Positions 11,801 to 21,599 of a stretch of DNA of 64,000 nucleotides are shown here, in pieces. The number at the start of each line of letters is the position of its first letter. The first letter of the stretch is position 1. Both the position numbers and the translations under genes were made by a program. Location: assembly GCA_030248215.1 (NCBI GenBank), contig JASANG010001208.1, positions 61,350 to 125,349 on the forward strand, in the 5' to 3' direction. The DNA comes from Enoplolaimus lenunculus (Eukaryota; Nematoda; Enoplea; Enoplida; Thoracostomopsidae). The notes under the pieces are model-generated. The model was not told where the DNA came from, ran no database searches, and saw only the letters and a program-made list of their open reading frames with translations.

Positions 11801-14800
11801 CAGTTTTTAAGCTTTTATTACTAGGTATCACAAAAAAATTGAACCGTCTGTTGGGATATATGGGACAGATGGGACAGTTGGGAAACTTGGGACAGATGGG
11901 ACAGGTGGACAGTTTGAGCAGATGGGACAGATGGGACAGTTGGGACAAATGGGACAGTTGGGACAGATGGGACAGTTGGGACAAACGGGACATATTAAGA
12001 ACAGCCAATGTATAGACGAGGGCCGTAACTGTGTAACTGTCGTGATCCAAACAGCTATGGGACAAAAGGGACAGTTGGGACAGATGGGACAGTTGGGACA
12101 GTTGGGACAGATGGGACAGTTAAGACAGATGGACAGATGGGACAGTGGGGACAGATGGGACAGCGGAACAGATGGGACAAACGGGACAGATGGTATAGAT
12201 GGGACAGTTTGGACAGTTGGGACAGATGGAACAGTTGGGACAGCTTGGACAGATGGGACAGTTAGGACAGATGGGATAGTTGGGACAAACGGGACAGATA
12301 TATATTATATAATATATATATTATATATCCTACGTAAATATATCTGCCCGTGCATACGTAAACAAGAGGCATAAGTGTGCACTCCGGGTATATTTGTGTA
12401 CCAGGAAATTCCGACGGCCTTTGTAGTAACATGAGCCCAGTTTATTTTTAAAATTATCTGAATTAACTTCATCTTTATGTACCTTTGATCATTATCATAA
12501 TTTCAACAAATTACGCACACGTTTACATTACAGACTTAAGCTTCTAAACTGCATATAATTGCAACACAATAGCATATAAGGAAACAAATAATTCTAATAT
12601 ACAAATATACTAAAGGATCAGTTTGTAAGGCAACCAAAATCATTCCTACGAGACAAAATGTCAGATAGCAAGCCGAATTCTCATTTTTCGTACATGAGGG
12701 CTTTCTTTATCCTGCGGAATTCTGAAAACTGCTGTTTGAAAAAACTCGAAGAAGTTTTGAAGCTGCGTCTGATAACCAACGCGAAATACGAAATAAACTC
12801 TAAAAAGCTCGTCAAACGCTACCACAAGGTTGGTTGACGTCGGCATCGCTCGGTGATCCACCACAATAAAACTCGCTTTGATATCTGTGGTGTTCCCGAT
12901 TACAAGCAAATACGGCGATCTCTTTTCCTCGTAGGACTCAGCCAACTCTTCTAGTAAAGTTTGAACACCGGTACCAACTTGAAATATTAATGAAAAACAT
13001 AAAACATTTGACAGCTTCGAAATGCAAAAAGTAAATTCTGCCCATGAAAAGGTTGAAACTTGTGTTGTCGTTGCTCATGTGTAAATGACCATTATTTCCC
13101 AGTATGAAATGAAACAGCGCTGAAACACCCTTTCTAAAGAATGAATAGCGTCATGTCCTGCGGGGTTCACATTATAATTGTTGCCGCTTGTGACACATTT
13201 TGTCCTCACGTGATGCTGAGGGAGACTTTTATGCGATATCGTGATATTCCAAAAATAACAGCCAGTATCTTAATTCTTAATGCGCAGGCTACAGAAACTG
13301 CAATTTTAATTTACATTAGTTGGCAGCGCATAGCGGCGTGCGGCGGCGCTCGGCAACGTCCGGCGTTGCACGGCAGCGTTCGGCAAAGTAAAGTAATGCG
13401 CAACTCTCACTCGGCTGGTTAAACCCACCCGAAAGCTTACCGGTCTGTAATCTATCAACAGTGTGTAAGCATCCTGCACTGATACACACAATCTGTAAAT
13501 TAATGTTGAACTGATAGATTAGTATCCGGATAGGAATACGAGCGGTGCTGTCCGGCGCCAGACGTCGCCCCACGATAAGTATAGCGCCACCTTTGTCAAT
13601 TACATTTTTATCGTTTGCAAAAATTTTGTGCTAACGGTACCATGCACATGTTTTAGCTTATAGTAGTTGTTCCGTTTGTCTTGGTGTTTATTTTAACCAA
13701 AAATAATCCTGAAATTTATAGTACATAGGTAACCTAAACCAGTTCCCAACGCAAAATATGGCCCAAAATCCGTAATAAAATTGTAGATTTTTGAACTGTT
13801 GAAAATACATTATTAGCTCCGCAGTAGTCCATAAAAGATCACAAAAACTGAAAGTATACAAGACTTAAAATTAAAATTTAATTGAAATCATCACGGGAGA
13901 TTAGGAAGAAATTTAATTACAGATTTCCGGATATATATCCGTCAAGAATTGTCGATATCCGGATATAAAACAATATTAGATGCCCACCGCTGATGTTGAA
14001 ATGTAATTTGTAGAGTCACAATGCCTCCAAAAGTTTCTGCAAAAGCTGCGAAAAAGATAGGAAAGAAGTCTGCATCACGTATCGGTGACAAACGCGGCGT
14101 AAGAAGCGCAAAGAAACGTACTCAAGTTATATTTACAAAGTTCTGAAGCAAGTTACCTTGGAGGGGCTGTAATAGATTCAGTCTAAGCTTTGGACTATTT
14201 TTTACTTAGGCTTAGGAATAAACTCATCCATACGCTTAGCTTTAGTTTAGGCTTAGGAATATGCTTATACTATTATTCCGGCCCTGTTCTGTATATGGGC
14301 CGACCTTTCTATATAAAAGTTTCGCCAAGTTTAATGCTTGCCCTACAGAATCAATCTCGAAAATTTTCTTGAAGGCAAAACTAGCAGTATTTTTCAGACC
14401 AAAGCAGGTGGATGGTCCAAACTGTTCGAATATGTAACAAACATGCACTTCAGACAGCTCGCATAAAGTTTTTAATTTACAAAAAGTTAAAATGCATGGA
14501 AATCAATAAAATGCTTCGGAGTGAGCCCGTTCTATCGAAAAGAAATAATATAAAAAAGGGTGTTGGAACTATAGATGGGCACCGGATATGAAAAATATCC
14601 GGATATGTTTCCGAAATGAAAGGTGTATCCGGGTATCCGAAATGCTTTTGTCTAAAAATTTTTTGGAATAATTTGCATGGTTTCACCGCCAAAGTAGCCG
14701 GAGATAGAGTTGTTGGCCGGAAAGAAATTACCGGAAAAAATGGTTTTTTCCATTTTTTCTGAGGGGGGTGGAAAAAAATGGAAAAATATTAAACGATTCT

Positions 14801-17800
14801 TAAATATAATTTGTAAGTAAATATGGTATAAAATAACGTTTTTAGGTGACATCCAACTAATTTTCATGCAACACATTAACAGTGACCGTGTGTATATGTC
14901 CACCAGGACACATTATATGTCCGAAAAACGCGAAAATTGCAGCATATGAATATATAAATGAATTTCAGAATTGAAACTATGCAACTTGTTCGGTTCACTC
15001 ACCAGGATTCGTCGACAGTGGGGCGGCCAATGTTTGGGTGCTCAAAATTGAAAGCTTGTTTTTACCGTGTGATTTAACACAAGAATATGTCTAGCTTCAA
15101 CCTCGCTTCTCGCGAGGTTGCAGCCATTGAAAGGCTTCGCTGTCGGAAATATTAACACAAAAGTATATTGAGATTTAGTATATACTTACAAAAAGTGACT
15201 TGTTTAACTCGCTCCACTCATGAGTTTCTGATGTTCCGATGACCTTCTCCGGTTATTCCATGCCAACACTTAAATTTTTAAAAAATGCGAATTTTAAGGC
15301 TCCAAATTCCTTTACTGGACTCAAAATGTTTTTGTCGAAAAATTATACAAATTATATACCATTTGACACAGGTTACGGAGCTAAGACGAATATTGTTAAA
15401 TATTTTCCAATCAGACGTCTCCCAAACGAGTCAGTGATATATAATTTATCCAACTTAAAAAAAATTTGGGTCCCAGGGGGGACTTGTGTCCTTAAAAATC
15501 GAATTTTTCAAAAATTCAGATTTGGGCATCGAATGATTACAGGATGTCATCAGAAGCTCAAATAAGCAGAAACTTTCAAAATGCAAGCTTTTTGGGCAAA
15601 CGACGGCTAAGGGGTGGCTAACCGATCACTCAGACAAATAATGAATTTTTCCATTTTTTTCCGGAAAAAATGGAAAATTCATTTTTTTCCGGAAAAAACA
15701 ACCCTGCCTGGAGCTGACGAAAAAATTCTGTATCCAAATATCCATTGTGGATTGGATACGCCTTGGTGGGTTAAAATTTTGACCAATTTCATTAGAGATA
15801 AGGCGAATTTAGTCATTTTTAGTTAATTGTAGTTTATTGGAGCAATATTCGAGTTTAATTAAATTCTACGCGTAAGTCTAACTACCAGTCTCTATTTGCC
15901 CCATTCCCCAGTCTGCCAGTGAAACGATCTCAAATGCTTGATTGAAACTCGCAAAGAATGCGTAAACTTTGAAGTTTAATGATCACATCACTATATATTG
16001 GTTTGCGGGAAATTAGCTATTTGTTCAGCATATTGATTATGTATCATATATATTTGGAAGCAGTCCGTTGCTATTTCGTCTCAATCTGTTTCGAGTTCTG
16101 CTTTTTTGATGCTCGGACATTTAATAAAACTGGTTTCAAAGGGGGTTGGGCATGGCCCCCTTAGGTCTCTTTGGCGCTATCCTTGCCAAATATCCCAAAT
16201 TATAACAATACTGTAGTGACCCGAATAAAAACGGGGCTGATATTTATTTGACCTCTCCAGAGGGCACTCCCTGTTATTCGGTTACGGACTGTTATTTATT
16301 TTTGTCCCGTCCTCCGCCATACTTCGTTACACATATATCCGGTATTGTAACTAACCCTTGAATTGAATGTTTATTTTCCTGTATCAAACGCTTTAGCCAT
16401 AATGCAAGGTTATTATTAGGAACGTACTTTGAAGACTTAATTACGCTTCAAAATTCTGAACTCACCTTTATTTGGTTCTTGAGTCATTTATGCGCTACAA
16501 TTAGGAATAATTGACATTTATACACTCTAATTAGGTTTAGGGACTTTATGCGCTTACGGATTCTTATTAGGGATACAGACTCCTATTGATTGGGACTCAA
16601 AATGGGTACCCCCTTTTATTCAGGTCACTGCAGTACTGGCATAATAAATACCATTTTTAGAATTGTATCTTTTATGCTCATATCAATTTGCTTGAGGGTC
16701 AGGGTACTTCCTTCAGAACAACAAGTTAAAACAAGTGCTTAAGAAACGAAAATCGAGTTTCGGATATCCGAAATAGAAAATTTCATTTCAGATATCCGGA
16801 TATATACGGATATCCGGATATGAAAAAAATTCGATGCCCATCACTAGTTGGAACCAACTAACACGTTGTGAATTGAATATAAATTACCTAACATTCCGTT
16901 ACCGAATACCAGTGTGTAGACGCATAACAAATATCAGTCTCTTATTCTTTTTGGGTCGATGCAGTAACACGCCTTGGAAAACATCAGCGTGGTATGATGT
17001 GACAATAGGCCGTGTTTCAAATTTATACTTGCGCCCGAACTTCTGAGTCTAGAAGAGTGCTGTTTTTACTTTCACTTTCCAAATGTGCTTGAAAGAAGCC
17101 GCTATGAATCGCTGACAATTACTAGTGAAACTGATATAAACTTTGGAACATTGTAAGTGCTTTATTTATATTACATTACCATTTATTTTACCTGACCGCT
17201 TATGCTAATGGTATACTGTGGTTATTTTAATGGTTTACGGCGTCATAAGACACTGTGCGGCGTTTTATGCGAATTGCCGGACGGCGCCGCAAACCTACTA
17301 CAAATAAAAGTTAATTTGACTTGATGCCATTAAAATGATTCAGGTTATTAAGCAAGAAAAACAGAATCTCGTTGCTTAATTGCTAAAGATTACAGCGAAA
17401 TTTGCAGTCAAATATTTCGACTGATAAGTGACGGCCATCATGAGCGAGCGTTGGCCGCAATGCAGCTGCTATTACTACTTATTTCAACTCAGTCCCGAGT
17501 TCATGTCATTCATTTGCTTCGATTTATAAAGTGCGCAAGCGATGCAACAAAAATTCGACTTTCGGATGATGTAAGCTACAAACATATCGAGGTGCAGAAC
17601 GGAACTGTATTATACCGGAGTTGGAACAAAGAATTTATATGAGCCAGATAATATCTATTTTAGTGTGCATATTATTCGTACTTGTATGATTATTTTCATT
17701 CTTATATAAGAAAAGCGCACTTAGAAGTGATATAAAACACCGATTGTTATGAAACCTAACAGAACTGCAGGCAAATTTTGCGGATAATTGCAAATAATAC

Positions 17801-19733
17801 AGGTTGAAAACGATGGAAAATTCCGATGCCGATTATGAATGCAATCTCGGCATAAACTGCTTGAATTGGAATTCTAATCGAAATTAAAATTCCGCTTGCA
17901 GTCTGTTACGTGTACGTATGTATGTATCCTTGTGTTGAATTTTTTGGGCCCACATAATATGTTAATTATAGGATCTTACCTTTGGAAGACTGGGGCTGTG
18001 GTGATTAAGTTTGTTCTTACGCTTAGGTTTATACTTATGCTTGGCGCTCGTTTTGTGACCAGGTGTTACTTAAAGTGAACGTGGGCTCTGACTTGGGTAC
18101 AACATGTCACATTTCACATGTAAATTGTCATGTTTAAAGATATCAACTTTACTTCAAGACGTGTTGAAACTCAATTGTGGCAGCCAGGGTGCAACCGGAA
18201 TTCCGGTTCCGGTTCCGGCATTTTTTCACCTTCCGGTTCCGGTAAATTTTTACCGGATTTAAAAATTCCGGTATTATAATTGGGCCGTTTTCTTAACATT
18301 GCTAATTTTTAAGAATCTCTTTTGAAAGCCACTTGTACTCCGAATATAAGCCATTGATGGTGGATTTCACTTCAGTCGATGATGAAAATCTAAAATACAA
18401 CAAATAAAATAAATACCTATGTTCGACTAAGGTTATTTCACAAATAATAGAGCAAAAAATAAGATTAAAATGAAATTTTTGGTGAAATGCATTTTTCATT
18501 TTCCGGTTCCGGTTCCGGTAAAATTTTCAAATTCCGGTTCCGGTTCCGGTAAATTGTAATTCCGGTTGCACCCTGGTGGCAGCACATTTGTTCATTATTA
18601 GAATTAGATTTCGGTTTTGCTGTTAGATAAATAGCATTCTCAAGTAAATTTAATTATTTCCGCTTATAGGTTTGATGGTATTTTCTTCAGATATTATTCG
18701 GTTCTGAGTTCTAGACATCTTTTATTTGTTAACAATAGGTCGAAAACATATTCTGCAGTATAGAACATTTGAAAGTATTTTAGATGTCAAACTTGGACGC
18801 TTGTCTCTCTGAATTGTGTGACTCATTGGTTCCTGCAAAATCTGAGCTTAGCAACGCTCAACGACGTCAGTTTCTCGAGTTTATGGTCGTAAATCATGCG
18901 CTAATTGGTGACATACCGCATCAATTACGAACAGAACTTGAACAGCGGTCCGAAAAGAGAACGTATACTGTTGCCGAACCTCAACCATGTAAGCTGCGGC
19001 GTGGCCAGGGTTTTTGTAATTAGGTTGCTTTCTATAAAACTTTCGTAGAAGGGGCTTTCATGCGTCGCCAAAATGATGCACACCCTAAAACTAGTTAAAA
19101 ACCCCAAAAACTTTTGAAATCCCACGTCATGTTGAAAAAATTTTATGAAGAAGAGTGATAACGCTCAAGTTCACAATATGGCAGTAAGACATTATTTTGC
19201 TGTCAATACTATAATATTGAAACATTCAAATATTCACCGGTTTCCAAAAACTAAAAAAATTGCGATTGTAATCAAATTTTTAACAATTTTGAGTAAATTT
19301 TGTCCTTTTTATTTTACATCGAACAATTGCAGCGCATCTGTAATAAAATATTGCACGTTTTATACGTGACCTAACGGGATTTCCTCAAGACAGACATCGT
19401 TGTTATCGGACATGGAAAGGATAACCGAATACAACCCTGATTTAAATGATTTTAGAATATAAGGTCTTTAACATACCTATTCAGGTGATGTGTAAGCATG
19501 GCGTTCGACATTGGGTACTGTTTCTTTTAGTGATGACCTACTGCCAACAAACATCATCGACTGAATTTACGCGACAAGCTGTTGAAGGAACTACTGAAAG
19601 CCTTGTGTCGCTCACAAACAGCATCATTGATCACAAGAAAATGCCACTGTCAAACAAAAAAGTTTGGCTGGAGAATTTTAAAAGTTTGCATCCAAATGTG
19701 TACCAAAAACATTTTAGCGATGTGAAATGGTGA
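2790..19733 (+). CDS. DEPDC1: DEPDC1-like host gene (3' part, at least eight exons)
   Basis: Split gene, read exon by exon from GT..AG borders and codon phase: 2790-2853, 3144-3213, 5252-5429, 5599-5719, about 17009-17152, 17408-17570, 18784-18988 and 19531-19733 (stop TGA at 19731). Phases agree at every join except between 5719 and 17009, where at least one exon is probably missing or the 17009 border is wrong. The C-terminal 190 or so residues follow the vertebrate DEPDC1/DEPDC1B order from memory: a Leu-rich helix (HERALAAMQLLLLLIS), a helix block (RRQFLEFMVVNH), then TYCQQTSSTEF, IIDHKKMPLSNKK and YQKHF. Upstream, a Trp-containing block and SLPNWLKMM resemble the segment before and within the family's RhoGAP-like domain. 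The N-terminal DEP domain is not seen and should lie before the window. Family role: mitotic, cell-cycle-expressed protein. No catalytic RhoGAP arginine finger could be identified. Confidence 0.75.
3144..3213 (+). CDS. DEPDC1: DEPDC1-like exon C
   Basis: 70 nt behind TTTTTTAGTAATTTAG and before GTAAGTG. It starts in phase 0, matching exon A, and ends in phase 1, matching the next exon. It reads VDTWSISECACTLGNDNEQR and then LLE; the acidic NEQRLLE stretch sits where human DEPDC1 has an acidic NRELSQED run before its Trp. Confidence 0.6.
3437..4983 (+). mobile_element. cluster of Helentron-like copies in a DEPDC1 intron
   Basis: A truncated copy at 3437-3763, a full-length copy at 3764-4701, and the 3' part of another at 4702-4983; the last two end in GTAGTCCCACTACGACTGGT. 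They fill most of the intron between the exons at 3213 and 5252. Confidence 0.7.
5252..5429 (+). CDS. DEPDC1: DEPDC1-like exon D (start of RhoGAP-like region)
   Basis: 178 nt between acceptor TTTTCTATTTCAG and donor GTAAGTG, open only in the phase set by the previous exon. It begins IDAETTWDLALFQLLTIIE, then LPVLDAIL, and later SLPNWLKMMKNGF. In DEPDC1 the corresponding blocks are a Trp-led helix, a VPSLEE run and DLPHWVLSAMK, in the same order and at similar spacing. The intron before it (3214-5251) is mostly Helentron-like repeats. Confidence 0.75.
5599..5719 (+). CDS. DEPDC1: DEPDC1-like exon E
   Basis: 121 nt behind TTTGATTTATAG and before GTATTGCG. Phase-compatible with exon D (phase 2 in, phase 0 out). 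It reads YLDALSNSSIICLKSS and continues HHAKKECAEMNEQSRMRYLALQ in two stretches. Similarity to the RhoGAP-like domain is weak here, so assignment rests mainly on position, open phase and splice borders. Confidence 0.65.
5765..6030. repeat. inverted-repeat element with GATAGCCCTGGG arms
   Basis: TGATAGCCCTGGG (5811-5823) and CCCAGGGCTATCA (5844-5856) form perfect 13 bp arms; a third copy of the arm follows at 5883. It lies just behind DEPDC1 exon E. The outer ends (CACAGGGTTGCC and TAGCCCTGCAC) hint at a MITE but no target duplication is clear. Confidence 0.5.
6650..7573. repeat. fragments of a repeat also found at 20310-20600
   Basis: 6650-6715 (GAATATACAGCGAAAAAATA) and 7495-7565 (TGGTTCGAGTTTGGGCACAG) match adjacent parts of 20310-20460, and 13790-13890 matches 20470-20600. 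The original unit has thus been opened here by insertions. No coding content. Confidence 0.6.
6955..7222. repeat. minisatellite of E2F-like TTCCCGCCAAA units
   Basis: About twelve units of 20-24 bp built on TTCCCGCCAAAATTTGAA. At least three copies are exactly TTCCCGCCAAA (6968, 7045, 7123) and a fourth lies at 7182; others vary (CGCGCCAAA, TTCCGCCAAAG). The reverse reads TTTGGCGGGAA, the E2F consensus. It lies in the large DEPDC1 intron. Long open frames across it are by-products of the repeat. Confidence 0.8.
7574..7760. mobile_element. left part of a GGATATCCGG-family hAT element
   Basis: TATAAATGGGCACCGGATAT matches the left end of the whole copy at 14570, and homology continues for about 160 bp. 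A matching right end sits at 13920-13992 (GGATATAAAACAATATTAGATGCCCACC), but the flanking 8-mers differ (ATCCTGAC, ATGTTGAA), so the two may come from separate copies. Confidence 0.5.
8301..8731. mobile_element. Tc1/mariner-like MITE, 431 bp
   Basis: Inverted ends CTG..GTGA..CGACCCGAATA and TATTCGGGTCACAACAG, flanked by TA on both sides (8299-8300, 8732-8733). About 85% similar to the copy at 16211-16633 by eye. No open reading frame of note. Confidence 0.75.
8735..8985. repeat. cluster of GAGTCA/TGACTC motifs
   Basis: At least eleven GAGTCA or TGACTC motifs in about 240 bp in alternating orientation, just after CACTGCAAAAAAC, a start typical of hAT MITEs. No matching right end was found. 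Likely an old palindromic MITE. Confidence 0.5.
9000..10660. other. intron sequence without recognisable features
   Basis: AT-rich, no exon with good borders, no clear repeat with defined ends. A pyrimidine-rich acceptor-like site (TGCTTTTCTTTTAG at about 9814) is followed by a short open stretch, but its phase does not fit the neighbouring DEPDC1 exons. Confidence 0.5.
10671..11632. mobile_element. 962 bp MITE with long inverted ends and TAA duplication
   Basis: Inverted ends of about 50 bp: TGGGTCATCCACGTAATACT ... and its mirror before 11632, both flanked by TAA (10668-10670, 11633-11635). A 3 bp TWA duplication fits PIF/Harbinger. The interior holds several perfect short palindromes, e.g. 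TAGTCCCTTCGAAGGGACTA at 10809-10828, and a GC-rich stretch at 11130-11230. Confidence 0.75.
11860..12300. repeat. GGGACAGWTG minisatellite
   Basis: Units of 9-10 bp (GGGACAGTTG, GGGACAGATG) in two blocks, 11865-11995 and 12058-12300, separated by about 60 bp of unique sequence; ends in an (AT)-rich run TATATATTATATAATATA. Long open frames across it on both strands are repeat artefacts. Confidence 0.9.
12661..12990 (-). pseudogene. fragment of a transposon-associated protein
   Basis: Reads KRSPYLLVIGNTTDIKASFI, then FDELFRVYFVFRVGYQTQLQ and NFFEFFQTAVFRIPQDKESP, ending in a stop at 12661. From memory this pattern (PYLLV-G ... AFDELFK-HFVF-V-Y ... NFY-F-QT-VY) recurs as the C-terminus of many uncharacterised, repeat-derived animal proteins. 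The upstream part is missing, so it is a fragment. The transposon class is not known to me. Confidence 0.4.
14021..14154 (+). pseudogene. histone H2B 5' fragment
   Basis: Begins MPPKVSAKAAKK, the usual animal H2B N-terminus, then continues as KKRKETYSSYIYKVLKQV only after a +1 shift near 14090-14100. It therefore carries one frameshift and stops at KVLKQV, where the histone fold should begin. The break point coincides with the start of a 52 bp repeat that is also found at 20906. It lies inside the big DEPDC1 intron and cannot make a histone. Confidence 0.8.
14154..14205 (+). repeat. 52 bp repeat, copy 1, at the H2B break
   Basis: Begins TACCTTGGAGGGGCTGTAAT and ends GGACTATTTTTTAC; identical at 20906-20957. 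The H2B fragment stops exactly where it begins. Confidence 0.85.
14705..15709. mobile_element. nested MITE with ATGGAAAAA/CCGGAAAAAA inverted arms
   Basis: Ends TAGAGTTGTTGGCCGG and CCGGAAAAAACAACCCTG are imperfect inverted repeats, and it separates GTAGCCGGAG from CTGGAGCTGACG, which are joined in the related element at 7690-7705. The ends contain their own ATTTTTTCC hairpins. An open frame of 108 codons at 15239 shows no recognisable domain. Confidence 0.65.
16211..16633. mobile_element. Tc1/mariner-like MITE, 423 bp
   Basis: Ends CTGTAGTGACCCGAATA and TATTCAGGTCACTGCAG, flanked by TA (16209-16210, 16634-16635). Inserted within the 14570-16845 hAT element, so younger than it. Confidence 0.8.
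17009..17152 (+). CDS. DEPDC1: DEPDC1-like exon (RhoGAP-like domain end), 5' border uncertain
   Basis: Open reading frame ending at a strong donor (ACATT/GTAAGTG) in phase 2, which fits the next exon. It includes FKFILAPELLSLEECCFYF, comparable with the PEPLLTFEYYELF block of the DEPDC1 RhoGAP-like domain. The start is set only by the last AG after an in-frame stop; the pyrimidine tract there is poor, so the true border may differ. A hAT element ends 163 bp upstream (16845). Confidence 0.5.
17408..17570 (+). CDS. DEPDC1: DEPDC1-like exon (Leu-rich helical block)
   Basis: 163 nt between acceptor GAAATTTGCAG and donor GTAAGCTA; phase 2 in, phase 0 out. It reads FRLISDGHHERALAAMQLLL and then LLISTQSRVHVIHLLRFIK. 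The family counterpart is PHLERVAIDALQLCCLLLPP followed by NRRKLQLLMRMI, a close match in length and helix pattern. One of the strongest pieces of evidence for the gene assignment. Confidence 0.8.
17600..18180. other. DEPDC1 intron, mostly decayed MITE
   Basis: 17588-17905 is a decayed relative of the 301-2010 MITE (GGTGCAGAACGGAACTG ... TTGCAGTCTG). The rest shows nothing beyond scattered CTTAGG-like runs. Confidence 0.5.
18185..18575. mobile_element. hAT MITE (TTCCGGTTCCGG family), copy 1
   Basis: 391 bp, ends CAGGGTGCAACCGGAATT ... AATTCCGGTTGCACCCTG, perfect 8 bp duplication GTGGCAGC (18177-18184, 18576-18583). Lies in the DEPDC1 intron before the penultimate exon. A 65-codon open frame recurs in all copies but has no domain and is not called a gene. 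Confidence 0.95.
18784..18988 (+). CDS. DEPDC1: DEPDC1-like penultimate exon
   Basis: 205 nt behind AAAGTATTTTAG, ending at CAACCAT/GTAAGC in phase 1. It could also be read as starting at an ATG (the first codon), but it is phase-compatible with the preceding exon, so I take it as internal. It reads LSELCDSLVPAKSELSNAQR and RQFLEFMVVNHALIGDIPHQ; the latter aligns with LVSFLMDHHQEILQVPSYLQ of DEPDC1. Confidence 0.8.
19531..19733 (+). CDS. DEPDC1: DEPDC1-like last exon with stop
   Basis: 203 nt behind a good acceptor (GTTTCTTTTAG); two bases complete the split codon, then MTYCQQTSSTEFTRQ and, later, SIIDHKKMPLSNKKVWLENF and YQKHFSDVKW before TGA. This mirrors the DEPDC1 C-terminal SYCKQISAQEF, IIKNRSLPLKEKRKKLKQF and YQKRFP. 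An AATAAA lies at 19976-19981, about 240 nt past the stop, a plausible poly(A) signal. Confidence 0.85.
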
Positions 19734-19739
19734 TTGTTG

Positions 19740-21215
19740 CGCGCTGTGTTCAACTATGTTTAGTGTATTGTGTCACTAGCAGGGTTATTTATGAAATTGC
19801 GATTCTAGGTGTGATTTTGGTACATGTTCAGTAATCCCAGTTTTGTGCTATAGTTTGAATATTAAGTGCCGAACTTTCGTTATTTTATTTTACCTAAATT
19901 TTATTCCAGCTGGTACCTTAGTTAATCATGCCGATACAGTTTTTTAATTTTGCGTGACCGAAATTATATATTTTTAATAAATTTTCTTTTAACGTTATGC
20001 TCTTGGCCAATGTTACTTCTAGGGGCGTAACAGTAGATTAAGTTTATTCCTAAGTCTAAGCCTAAGGTTTGCAAAAATACGTTCCTAAGCCTAAGCCTAA
20101 AAAACTCTAATCTAGAATCTAAACCTACACTTTTATACACCGACCAGAAACCTGGACGCCCCTTTAAGTAACACAGGCCATCCTCTTTATCTGCCGAAAT
20201 TTTATCATTACGTGTAATGGTGTTTCTTTGTCGGGTTGGTTTTTTGTAGATTGCCAAATCTTAATTGTTTTGGTAAAAGAGCCAATGTTAAGTGTCGCAG
20301 GTTTCTGCATTTTAAAATGTTGAGCCCACCGAGAATATACAGCGAAGACGTATAGCTCAGACATTATTTTAAGCAACCCAGAATCCAAACTCTAGTTGTT
20401 AACTTTTTTCTGGTTCGAGTTTGGGCACAGGGATTTTTGAAACATATCTTGACTGCTTGTTTTCAGACATTTTTCTAGTTATAAATTTCTGAACTGTCGA
20501 AAATACATTTTTGGTTCTGCAGTAGTCCATAAAGATCACAGAAAGTGAAAATATATATTCAAGTCTTAAAAAATTACAATTTAATTTAAGCCATATGGTG
20601 AAGCGATGTGGGCACAAGTCAGCATTCGGCATTACGTTCCGATATATTAAGACTAGATCGGGTCCTGAAGATTTTAACCAATATTACTCTCTTAGTAATG
20701 TAACAACCAAAATATATTTTAAGCCTACTCAGTGGAATAAACACAAGTCTAAGACACAGCTTAAGCCTAAGCGCAAACAAACATAGTCTGTGCATCCAGA
20801 GGGGCGAGCGGTCTTACGCCCCCATCAGATTTTGTGATAAAATGGTAACGTACCTTACAATTATCCCCCTCAGAAATTTTTTTTGTAAAAAATGCTAAAG
20901 TCCCCTACCTTGGAGGGGCTGTAATAGATTCAGTCTAAGCTTTGGACTATTTTTTACATAATTCCAAGTACAATGGAACTTACATGTGTAAGCCTGGCTT
21001 CTCTTATATTGTGTTTAAGTTATGTATGCATTACAATTTCGAAGTCTAAAGTATATAAAAATCGATTACCTATTATTATCTTAACGAATTTGCTACCTTT
21101 ATCGTTGAAAAGTTATCCATCTATAAAAGCAAATCATTTTCGATGGTGTATAATAAACCTTCACATGTCATGTAGTAGCCTTTGAAAGGGCTGTTGGGAT
21201 AGAAACAGTGAATTA
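19740..21215. other. downstream of DEPDC1: old repeats only
   Basis: 20310-20600 is the fuller copy of the repeat whose pieces lie at 6650, 7495 and 13790. 20030-20110 and 20690-20790 carry CCTAAG-rich runs also seen at 14210-14270. No exon or RNA gene was found. Confidence 0.5.
20906..20957 (+). repeat. 52 bp repeat, copy 2, near H2A
   Basis: Same 52 bp as 14154-14205, 263 bp before the H2A pseudogene. Link to the histone fossils is by position only. Confidence 0.85.
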
Positions 21216-21219
21216 CAGC

Positions 21220-21575
21220 TTAATGCTTCTTTTTCTCTCCAGTTTTCTTTGGTAGTAACACAGCCAGAATATTTGGTAGGACGCCACCTTGTGCTATTGT
21301 TACGCCCTGCAATAATTTGTTGAGCTCTTCATCGTTACGAATAGCCAACTGCAAAAGCCTTGGATTTATTCGAGTTTTCTTGTTATCACGGGCAGCATTG
21401 CCGGCTAATTCTAACACTTCTGCCGCTAAGTATTCCATGACAGCGGCCAAATAAACAGGCGCACCAGCATCCGATCCTTTCGGCATAATTTCCTTCACGT
21501 AATTGGCGGTGTATTCTGCCTACAGGAAATTGAAGGCCAGCACGACTTGATCGCGACTTCGCTTTTGTGGCAGTT
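21220..21575 (-). pseudogene. histone H2A pseudogene
   Basis: The minus strand reads [19 protein letters not shown] and then GNYAERI in one frame, and [20 protein letters not shown] through [15 protein letters not shown] in another. One single-base frameshift near the L1 loop separates the two (about 21480-21500). The SGRGK start is missing and the tail is GEKKKH. Otherwise the core is well conserved, so the damage is recent or the copy came from a diverged variant. No flanking poly(A), so whether it is a retro-copy or a decayed cluster gene is open. Confidence 0.85.
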
Positions 21576-21599
21576 CTTAACACCAATCTTGCAAAGAAG

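Larger units (their letters stand above)
14570..16845. mobile_element. hAT element of the GGATATCCGG family, with nested insertions
   Basis: Ends TATAGATGGGCACCGGATAT and ...TTCGATGCCCATCACTA with a perfect 8 bp duplication GTTGGAAC (14562-14569, 16846-16853). It holds a nested MITE (14705-15709) and a Tc1-like MITE (16211-16633), leaving roughly 840 bp of its own, without transposase. Confidence 0.85.

Noticed and set aside
11793-12374. Open frames rich in GQMGQLGQ and its mirror
   Set aside because: Products of the GGGACAG minisatellite, not of selection for a protein.
14210-14270. Interstitial telomere (TTAGGC)n
   Set aside because: Only two or three scattered CTTAGG units within a repeat, no regular array.
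18302-18499. 65-codon open frame repeated in each young hAT MITE
   Set aside because: Same MITE interior at every copy, no domain, no splice context; conserved only because the copies are young.
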